26,753 bases of DNA, taken from the IMG/VR virus record IMGVR_UViG_3300036770_004388, positions 1 through 26,753 of that record; one strand, 5' to 3'. The number at the start of each line of letters is the position of its first letter. Position 1 is the stretch's first letter. Positions 20,686 to 26,753 of this stretch are shown one piece after another. The position numbers and the translations under genes were made by a program. Source of the stretch: a virus. The notes below the pieces were generated by a model, which was not told the origin of the DNA, did no database searches, and was given only the letters and a program-made list of their open reading frames with translations.

Positions 20686-21902
20686 TCCGAGCGTGTATTA
20701 CCATAGTGTAATACAATATGTTCGTCGGAATTAAAGTTCCTCCAGGGATCTACAACTACGCTTCCTGGAGCGATACTACAATACAACTGATCAAAAGAAT
20801 TGGATCCTGTGTAACGATAGGTCGTACTGGCGCTGTGTGCTAATAATACGACACCATAACACTCTTCTATCATATCATCAGTATTCGGATCAATGAATTC
20901 TACAGAAAAACCGTTTTGTTCACAAAAATGGGCTATTAATAAACTGTAACTGCCGTCTAAATACGAGACGTTGGGTTTGTAAGACTTCCCATGAATGTAA
21001 ATCTTCATCTTATAACGATTGGCCTGCTCAATTAAATACAGCGCTAGATTTTTTGCCTGAATTTCTCTGCTCTTCATTATTGCATCAAACAGGTCGTACC
21101 CTAGCTCTAGTTTATCTGCTATGTACCTTAAAGCGATATTGTCTCTTGGATGACAGGCACCTCCGTCCCCCATACCTGCCTTCATATATTGTGGACCCAT
21201 GATTCTCATAGTAGACTTCGCCAATGCTTCAGTTACTACATCGACATTAATATTACCCTGTTTCATTGCGATATCTTGTATCATGTTTACTAAACTAATT
21301 TTGGCCGATATAAAAGTGTTATAAAAAACTTTTATACATTCGCATTCGTCCCAGGTACCTATTACATACCTTGGATTATTTTCCATTATTGTCATATAAA
21401 ATTCTTTCAACAATCTAGCATCGCCAGTTTCACTTCCGTCATCAGTACCAATCATGACCATTTCAGGATTGACCATATCCCAGGCTACACTGCCCATCGC
21501 AATCAAATAAGGATTGTATATAAATCTAGTATTAGTAACTAAAGGTACAAATTTAGTTCTAGTAGTGCCGGGCAACACAGTTGAAATCAATACCAAAAGT
21601 TGATTCTTCTTCATAAATTTGTTTGCTTCGGCAATGCAGGTTTCAACAATCGAGTAATTAAAATCCTTTGGAAATAAATGTGACGAAGGAAGACTTCCGT
21701 CATACTCAGAGTCGTGCGGAGTAGGAACTGCTATAAAGACTATATCAGATTCAGCGACACACTCTTCTATAGAACCTACAACAGTAATTATCTCGCTCGA
21801 CTTCTTAGTTATATCATAACCAAGAACTCTGTGGCCTTTATTTGCAATCGCCTCTGCGCACGGCAACCCCAATTTTCCAATTCCTATAAATCCAATCTGC
21901 AT
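20682..21902 (-). CDS. UDP-glucose/GDP-mannose dehydrogenase family protein
   Basis: 406 residues. These enzymes oxidise a nucleotide sugar twice to the uronic acid with NAD. The N-terminus MQIGFIGIGKLGLPCAEAIA is the NAD-binding G-x-G-x-x-G. The helix KVFYNTFISAKISLVNMIQD has the usual conserved Lys and Asn. Catalytic Cys250 is in GMGDGGACHPRDNIAL, matching G-G-x-C-x-P-K-D with Arg for Lys. All three domains are present. The gene points left and shares its upstream region with the rightward gene at 21951. It implies that the phage makes a uronic acid or similar sugar for surface or virion decoration. Substrate uncertain. Confidence 0.88.
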   Translation of the reverse strand: MQIGFIGIGKLGLPCAEAIANKGHRVLGYDITKKSSEIITVVGSIEECVAESDIVFIAVPTPHDSEYDGSLPSSHLFPKDFNYSIVETCIAEANKFMKKNQLLVLISTVLPGTTRTKFVPLVTNTRFIYNPYLIAMGSVAWDMVNPEMVMIGTDDGSETGDARLLKEFYMTIMENNPRYVIGTWDECECIKVFYNTFISAKISLVNMIQDIAMKQGNINVDVVTEALAKSTMRIMGPQYMKAGMGDGGACHPRDNIALRYIADKLELGYDLFDAIMKSREIQAKNLALYLIEQANRYKMKIYIHGKSYKPNVSYLDGSYSLLIAHFCEQNGFSVEFIDPNTDDMIEECYGVVLLAHSASTTYRYTGSNSFDQLYCSIAPGSVVVDPWRNFNSDEHIVLHYGNTRSD

Positions 21903-21910
21903 ATATTTCT

Positions 21911-21938
21911 TTCAATAAATAAAACACTATTTATTGAA
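21911..21938. promoter_or_regulatory. Perfect inverted repeat with two opposed late-promoter-like octamers
   Basis: TTCAATAAATA at 21911-21921 and TATTTATTGAA at 21928-21938 are exact reverse complements with the 6-base spacer AAACAC. The plus strand carries AATAAATA at 21914-21921, and the minus strand carries AATAAATA at 21935-21928; each is one base from TATAAATA. The element sits in the 48-base gap between the divergent genes 20682-21902 (minus) and 21951-23150 (plus). It can serve both directions at once, or act as an operator. Confidence 0.6.
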
Positions 21939-21950
21939 GGAAAAAAAGGA

Positions 21951-23150
21951 TTGGTTATAAAACTGCCAGACGCATTCATCGACAACGAATATGTGCAGAA
22001 CACTCTGGATACAGTGTTTACGATGATGATTAACGAAATCGACCCTAACAGATTTCTAAACTATAACAAAAAATATTATATACACGCTTTAATAAAATAT
22101 CCTAAATGGGTACCACAAGTCGATCTATTTCAATATCTTCAACCTTCGTATCTACAGATGTTGAAAGACGACAAATGTTTTTTTATATTTGATGCAAGTA
22201 CCGAAGGATTTAGCCCGATATATAGAGAACCTTACTTTGATATTTTGTATTTTAATTGCAAAAAGTATAACGTAAACACCGATAACATAATTTTTGTTTC
22301 GGCCAATCTGAAAGACGAACAGAACATCGATATCTATAGTAAAACCAATAATGTAAGACCGATAAAAGTTTTTTCATTCCCTTCGTTTGAACACGTAGTC
22401 GGTAATTATCAAATAAAATCTCCAAAAGAACTATTAGAACTCGAAAGAAAATATACTGTAGAACAATACAATAACAAATATTTTTCAAGCCTAAGCAGAG
22501 TAAACAGATATCTAAGAACTGCTGGAACATTTATATTATGTCAAGATGCTATCTCTAAGAATGCGTTAATTAGTCATAACGCATTTGATAAAATTTATAA
22601 CATTGACAGCTGGAAACAAACCAATCATCTAAGCGAATATTCAAACGAACTAATAGAAAATTGGTTGAACAAATTACCAATGACTGTTGACAGAGATGAT
22701 TTTAATGTTAATTGGGCATTAGATACACCTTTCGCTGATATACACCGACAAACGATTTTCCAAATCGTAAATGAAACATTAGTGGATGATCATAATTCAA
22801 CTTCATTATTTTATAGCGAAAAAACGTTTAGACCAATACTACATTTCCAACCATTTGTAATTTGGGGTCAAACCGGTTCAAATCATGCCTTGGCAGATTT
22901 AGGATACAAAATTTACGACGAGTGGTTTGATTTAAGTTTTGATTTCGAAAACGATCCAATAAAACGTTATCACATGCTTTTGAAATCTGTTAAAGCTTCT
23001 TGCGAAACTTTCTGTCATTTATCTAAAGAAGAGCAGATAGAATGGAAATTTAAAAACGAAAATATTCTTTTGCACAATTATGAAACTATGACACAAAGAA
23101 ATTATAGTAAAAATAAATTAAAGACATTTTTGAGTACTTTATGCAACTAG
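21951..23150 (+). CDS. Glycosyltransferase-like protein of viral type
   Basis: 399 residues if translation starts at TTG 21951 (MVIKLPDAFIDNEYV), with GAAGGA nine bases ahead; no ATG or GTG lies between the upstream gene and the next in-frame ATG at about 22023. The C-terminal half has STSLFYSEKTFRPILHFQPF (S289 E290 K291), then a V-I-W-G strand and LADLGYKIYDEWFDLSF. This recalls the E-K-x-[YF]-x-P-[IL] motif of GT10 fucosyltransferases and related viral glycosyltransferases. The N-terminal half is not recognised. The AT-rich sequence is unlike the core genes. Sugar transfer is a reasonable suggestion but not proven. Confidence 0.5.
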   Translation: MVIKLPDAFIDNEYVQNTLDTVFTMMINEIDPNRFLNYNKKYYIHALIKYPKWVPQVDLFQYLQPSYLQMLKDDKCFFIFDASTEGFSPIYREPYFDILYFNCKKYNVNTDNIIFVSANLKDEQNIDIYSKTNNVRPIKVFSFPSFEHVVGNYQIKSPKELLELERKYTVEQYNNKYFSSLSRVNRYLRTAGTFILCQDAISKNALISHNAFDKIYNIDSWKQTNHLSEYSNELIENWLNKLPMTVDRDDFNVNWALDTPFADIHRQTIFQIVNETLVDDHNSTSLFYSEKTFRPILHFQPFVIWGQTGSNHALADLGYKIYDEWFDLSFDFENDPIKRYHMLLKSVKASCETFCHLSKEEQIEWKFKNENILLHNYETMTQRNYSKNKLKTFLSTLCN

Positions 23151-24010
23151 TAACTAGACCCCCGAAACGACTTTTTTCATTTGGATGTAGTTTTACAAAA
23201 TTCTTTTGGTCTACATGGCCAGAAATCATTGCACATGATTTAGACATTCCAGTATACAACTACGGTCAAAGCGGTGCTGGTAACCAATATATTGCAAACA
23301 TGGTTTGTCAGGCTGACAATTTTTATAATTTTACTGAGGATGATCTTATTATAGTGTCCTGGACTAATGTAGCAAGAGAAGATAGATGGACGAACGGGCA
23401 ATGGATTACACCAGGGAACATATATTCGCAAGGTATATATGATCAAGCATTTGTCGAAAAATGGGCAGATCCATTGGGATATCTTATAAGAGACTTAGCA
23501 TCAATAAAACTTGTAAAGAATTTTTTAGATCATAAAAAATGTCAATTTCATTTCTTTTCGATGTGTGACATAGCATATCAATTTAATCAAAATTCTACAG
23601 TAGATATTATACCTGAACATTTAAAATCTAAATATCGTGACACATGTTCTCAATACGAAAATGTAATAAATTTTATTCTTCCAAGTTTTTTCCGAACGTT
23701 ATGGAGTAACGACCTCGTAAAAAATAAATTTGATATTGAAGAATCTCAAGGATACACTTTGTTTAAAGACGGGCATCCATATCCTGAAGAACATTTTAAA
23801 TTTATTAAAACTATTTTTCCTGAACACAAATTTAAACACGAAACACTTATGAAAATCGATGATGTTCAGCACAAGTTTAGAGATTTTGTTAGACACAAAA
23901 GCCAAGAACTAAAAAAAAGCTGGGCAATTTACGAATTATCTACAAGCGAAAACGATTTATTATTAAATTTAACTACTATTAAGAAATCAGAAATTGTAAA
24001 GAAAATTTAA
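23141..24010 (+). CDS. SGNH-hydrolase-like protein
   Basis: 289 residues. LFSFGCSFTKF (Ser17) resembles the block I G-D-S of SGNH enzymes, though Cys takes the Asp place. GQSGAGNQYI (residues 42-51) matches block II, SWTNVARED (N76) block III, and D210-G-H212 block V, so the Ser-Asp-His set is visible. SGNH proteins remove acetyl or acyl groups from sugars and lipids, or are inactive relatives. The last 60 residues form a charged helical tail. It overlaps the upstream gene by 10 bases and the convergent radical SAM gene by 24. Confidence 0.65.
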   Translation: MQLVTRPPKRLFSFGCSFTKFFWSTWPEIIAHDLDIPVYNYGQSGAGNQYIANMVCQADNFYNFTEDDLIIVSWTNVAREDRWTNGQWITPGNIYSQGIYDQAFVEKWADPLGYLIRDLASIKLVKNFLDHKKCQFHFFSMCDIAYQFNQNSTVDIIPEHLKSKYRDTCSQYENVINFILPSFFRTLWSNDLVKNKFDIEESQGYTLFKDGHPYPEEHFKFIKTIFPEHKFKHETLMKIDDVQHKFRDFVRHKSQELKKSWAIYELSTSENDLLLNLTTIKKSEIVKKI

Positions 24011-25174
24011 TTCGGGAAATGTTTGAATAAAATCCCTGTTGCGGATCTTATCATAATATCTAGTAACTTCTATAAATTTTTTATGCAGGTCGCTATCATA
24101 AGATGAATTTTCTAGTCCATGAACAATAGATTCTATTTGGCTATCTATATGATTATTATATTTTTTAGACTGTAGTTTTTTATATATTTTTTCTTTAAAT
24201 TCGTCATCAATAATGTTAAAACTGTAATAATAGGGGTTGATTAAATTATATGTGGTCGGAAAAAATTCTGAAACATTAAACAACTGTTGATCTATGAGAT
24301 AATCTAAAAAATCACAAAAAGTAAAAACATTAAAACAAGAAATAACGCTATGAATCTGTACGTTTACGTGTGGCAAATTTTCTTTAATTGATTTTAAATT
24401 AGACATCAATAAGTTCCAATCTGTGCCTTCTCTAATATACTCAGCTCTCGGTCCCCAACTATCTAAACTAACATAAACATTAACATTTTTAAAATGTTTC
24501 CAATATTCTAGTATCGAGCGGCCTTTATAAATTAGAACACTTAAATTAGTATTATATCTAAGTTCAGTTTCAGTTAATCCGTTATCGATTAGATAATTTA
24601 ACATCTCAAAATGTTTATCAGTCAATAATGGTTCGCCGCCGGCAAAATAAATTTCTTCCATATCTTTAAAATGAGGAATTAGTTGATTATAAAGGTTATC
24701 ATTATTATCGCCGCCAGCATTAATATAAACCTGTCGGTTTCTTCCATGCTTTACATCTTCCAATGCCCAACTCGAAGAATAGGTGCCGCTACAGCCTCGA
24801 CACTTAAAATTACATATATTGCTCCATCTCATATCAAAATATACTAATTTTAATAAATTTAAATTTCCGTCTTCCGTTGTATGATCTAAAAGATAAGAGT
24901 ATTTTTTAAATTTTTCATTATAATATTGTCTAGAGCTAGCGTTCCCACTATCTTCTGCATGATAGCAGGCTTTGCATTCATCGCAGCGTTTTCCTTCCAT
25001 CATTTTTTTACGCAGATCTTTAAACCTGTCATTATTCCATATTTCTGAAATCGTATTCTGCCTCAGGTTGCCTAAATGAAGGTGATGATCTGCAATACAA
25101 CACGGAATAACTGATCCGTCTGGATTACCATAAAAATGTAACCAAGGTAATATACAGAATGTTTTAGACTGCAT
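23987..25174 (-). CDS. Twitch-domain radical SAM protein
   Basis: 395 residues. N-terminal Cys (C7, C25/C26, C64, C67 and C70) form a twitch/SPASM-like auxiliary FeS domain placed before the core. FCILPWLHFYGNPDGSVIPC is a characteristic block. The core cluster is C121-x3-C125-x2-C128 in ICNFKCRGCSG, and YFAGGEPLLT supplies the SAM motif. YVSLDSWGPRAEYIREG continues the barrel. Proteins of this type occur in phages and marine bacteria with unknown substrates; peptide or sugar modification is expected. It is followed on the minus strand by no gene but overlaps the SGNH gene tail to tail. A second, partial relative lies at 26053-26753. Confidence 0.85.
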   Translation of the reverse strand: MQSKTFCILPWLHFYGNPDGSVIPCCIADHHLHLGNLRQNTISEIWNNDRFKDLRKKMMEGKRCDECKACYHAEDSGNASSRQYYNEKFKKYSYLLDHTTEDGNLNLLKLVYFDMRWSNICNFKCRGCSGTYSSSWALEDVKHGRNRQVYINAGGDNNDNLYNQLIPHFKDMEEIYFAGGEPLLTDKHFEMLNYLIDNGLTETELRYNTNLSVLIYKGRSILEYWKHFKNVNVYVSLDSWGPRAEYIREGTDWNLLMSNLKSIKENLPHVNVQIHSVISCFNVFTFCDFLDYLIDQQLFNVSEFFPTTYNLINPYYYSFNIIDDEFKEKIYKKLQSKKYNNHIDSQIESIVHGLENSSYDSDLHKKFIEVTRYYDKIRNRDFIQTFPELNFLYNF

Positions 25175-26072
25175 TATTTTTAAAAAAATTATATAAGTTG
25201 AAGGCCCACAACGAATGAGCTATTTGATTAGGATGATTATTATGGAGATAATTTCCTTTTATAAATTCGTTAGATTTTTCTATTTTATCTAATTCTTGTT
25301 GTAACATATCATTGTTAAATTCTATATTTTTATAATTTTCTAAAAGATCGTTCAACCATCCGACTGATTGAAATCGTTGCATCTCTATATCTTCGCCCAT
25401 TATTTTTCCGCTGAATCTAATCCAACTTGTAGGATAAATTCTAAATTCGTTATATGATTTTCGATTTTGAAAACAACAAAAGTTTTTCCATACAACACAT
25501 TCGATATTACTATATTTTCTTAATTCTACACTTATAAGGTCTAAAAACATTTCATCGTACAAGATCAACCATTGATCGAACGTGTATCTTTTATTTTTAT
25601 CGTACATTGAGGTGATAGGATGATTTCCTATTTTATGACTAATGCTCATTTCTCTTGATGGTTCGGTGATTTGTAAAAAAAGATTTATCTTCTCATAACC
25701 TAAGGTAGAAACATATTGTAAAATTCTAGGCAGTTCCATGTACATATATGCATTACAATTTCCAGGAACCGCATATTGATAAAAATCACTATCTAATAAT
25801 AAGGATAATTTAGGACCGAAGCAATGCCTTAATTGATTCTGCAGGCTATATCGTTTAAGGCCAGTGGCGATATCAGGAAGGCTTTCGCCGTACGTCCAAC
25901 TTTCTCCAATGACAACAGTGATAGATTTTTTTCCTCTACGTACATGAAATTCTGTAAATTGGGCTGGGACTTCGACCCAATCAGGTTTTAGATTTTCGCT
26001 GTTAAAAGAGATGTCAATTATATTATAATTGTAATCTTTAAAATCTTCTATATTATATTTTTGCCAGTTCAC
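25164..26072 (-). CDS. SGNH-hydrolase-like protein (second type)
   Basis: 302 residues from GTG 26072, with GGAAG six bases ahead. An ATG at 26147 in frame would overlap the upstream gene by 95 bases, which is less likely. VVIGESWTYGESLPD holds the nucleophile-like Ser58, YAVPGNCNAYMY corresponds to block II, and near the end NNHPNQIAH gives the His block, so it has the order of an SGNH protein. LKPDWVEVPAQFTEFHVRRG precedes it as an N-terminal strand region. It overlaps the start of the radical SAM gene by 11 bases, implying coupled translation. The substrate is unknown; an acetyl or acyl group on a sugar is typical of the superfamily. Confidence 0.6.
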   Translation of the reverse strand: MNWQKYNIEDFKDYNYNIIDISFNSENLKPDWVEVPAQFTEFHVRRGKKSITVVIGESWTYGESLPDIATGLKRYSLQNQLRHCFGPKLSLLLDSDFYQYAVPGNCNAYMYMELPRILQYVSTLGYEKINLFLQITEPSREMSISHKIGNHPITSMYDKNKRYTFDQWLILYDEMFLDLISVELRKYSNIECVVWKNFCCFQNRKSYNEFRIYPTSWIRFSGKIMGEDIEMQRFQSVGWLNDLLENYKNIEFNNDMLQQELDKIEKSNEFIKGNYLHNNHPNQIAHSLWAFNLYNFFKNNAV

Positions 26073-26753
26073 CGCATGCTTCCATAAAATTTGATAGCTC
26101 AGGAAAAGTTTTTTTGAAATCTGTTCCTCTTCGCCGATCATATTCATTAAACCAATTATAAAAATCTATTCGGCCTTCTCTAATTTTATTTTCAGTATAA
26201 ACAGATGTTTCCATGTATTTTACAACACGAGAAAATTTATCAATTTCTGCCTTACTAAATTTTTCTCTAGATTGATCGTCACAATTATCTTGCATAAATT
26301 TTAAGGATTCATACATGTAAGGCATAAACTCTTCCTTAGGCAAGATATTCATGTCGTACTGTAATGGTTCTTTTAAATGTGGAGTGTCGAAACCAATACG
26401 TCTAAATCTATCAGAATTTTCATTGTTGTATTTCTTTCTCCATTCTAATATCTTCGCCAAGAGATTTTTAAAACTTGTTACAGTTAGAATATTAAAAGTG
26501 ATCATGAAAGTTACTGGAGAAGTAGTTCCTAACATATACATATCAAAATTCTTTTCCCAAATTTCTAAATCTAATCCAGTCCTTATATATTCGGCTTGTG
26601 GCCCCCATGTATCTATACTTGTAAAGAGTTTAAATTCTCTTATCTTATGTTGACTTGTTAAATTATTCACGTAATTAACGAATCTATCTATTAATACAGG
26701 CTTTACACCAAAATTACTGTTTATATTCAAACCTAATTCCGGCATGGGGTTAT
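26053..26753 (-). CDS. Twitch-type radical SAM protein, C-terminal part (cut by window edge)
   Basis: The frame reaches the window end with no stop: the last visible codons read N-P-M-P-E-L-G, so the ATG at 26745 is not necessarily the start. About 232 residues are visible. FTSIDTWGPQAEYIRTGLDL lines up with YVSLDSWGPRAEYIREGTDW of the neighbouring radical SAM gene, and both end with F-K-K-T-F-P-E-L or F-I-Q-T-F-P-E-L. It is thus the barrel end and C-terminal part of a related protein; the FeS Cys would be outside. It overlaps the SGNH-like gene by 20 bases. Confidence 0.7.
   Translation of the reverse strand, partial: NPMPELGLNINSNFGVKPVLIDRFVNYVNNLTSQHKIREFKLFTSIDTWGPQAEYIRTGLDLEIWEKNFDMYMLGTTSPVTFMITFNILTVTSFKNLLAKILEWRKKYNNENSDRFRRIGFDTPHLKEPLQYDMNILPKEEFMPYMYESLKFMQDNCDDQSREKFSKAEIDKFSRVVKYMETSVYTENKIREGRIDFYNWFNEYDRRRGTDFKKTFPELSNFMEACGELAKI

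Noticed and set aside
21714-21950. A longer N-terminus for the glycosyltransferase-like gene starting at GTG 21714
   Set aside because: It would run through the start of the divergent dehydrogenase gene and across the palindrome; the peptide there has no domain character.
26073-26147. ATG 26147 as the start of the second SGNH-like gene
   Set aside because: It would overlap the upstream gene by 95 bases; GTG 26072 has GGAAG at the right distance and leaves a normal overlap.
1-26753. tRNA genes, CRISPR arrays, insertion sequences or attachment sites
   Set aside because: I saw no cloverleaf-like sequence, spaced repeats, transposase or terminal repeats; the gene packing leaves almost no room for them. 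A tRNA scan would settle the first point.
1-26753. A cyanophage identity
   Set aside because: Several small genes recall cyanophages, but no photosynthesis genes are present and the cytochrome is of the proteobacterial respiratory type. The window is only part of a genome, so this is a leaning, not a proof.

Overview
The window looks like part of the genome of a large tailed phage of the T4-like (myovirus) type, probably from an aquatic proteobacterium. Replication genes define the type: a full-length family B DNA polymerase (gp43), its sliding clamp (gp45), a T4 RNase H-type 5'-3' nuclease and a DsbA-like late-transcription protein. Many small tightly packed genes recall those common in marine T4-like phages. 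No photosystem genes are present. A proteobacterial-type cytochrome c with a signal peptide argues for a Gram-negative respiring host rather than a cyanobacterium. I could not run a database search, so family calls rest on motifs read from the translations.

Layout. 1-20685 is one rightward array with ATGA-type overlaps, strong AAGGAG-like ribosome sites and almost no spacers. No stretch above 75 bases lacks a gene. 1-1868: PGDYG-like protein end, DsbA-like protein, a membrane protein, then a SpeD-like pyruvoyl decarboxylase and a DUF3445 (haem-dependent N-demethylase-like) protein. 1942-5412: gp43 and gp45. 5635-16146: DpdA, a QueD-like T-fold protein, FolE and QueE, interspersed with a cytochrome c, a glycosyltransferase, an MBD4-like DNA glycosylase, a cupin, a phosphoribosyltransferase, a HIT protein and many small unknowns. 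16400-20685: the 5'-3' nuclease and a block of conserved but unassigned proteins.

20682-26753 differs: it is visibly more AT-rich, genes lie on both strands, and the content is unlike phage core genes (UDP-sugar dehydrogenase, a glycosyltransferase-like protein, two SGNH-like proteins, two twitch-type radical SAM proteins). The divergent pair at about 21.9 kb is separated by an 11-bp perfect inverted repeat that carries a late-promoter-like AATAAATA on each strand.

How it may work together (inference). FolE, a QueD-like protein and QueE would make the 7-deazaguanine precursor from GTP, and DpdA would exchange it for guanine in DNA, so the phage probably carries 7-deazaguanine DNA that resists host restriction. 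A QueC is not in the window. The SpeD-like and DUF3445 proteins may adjust small amines, and the cytochrome may support host respiration. The AT-rich end is a candidate sugar and radical-SAM modification island, and is the least explained part of the window.
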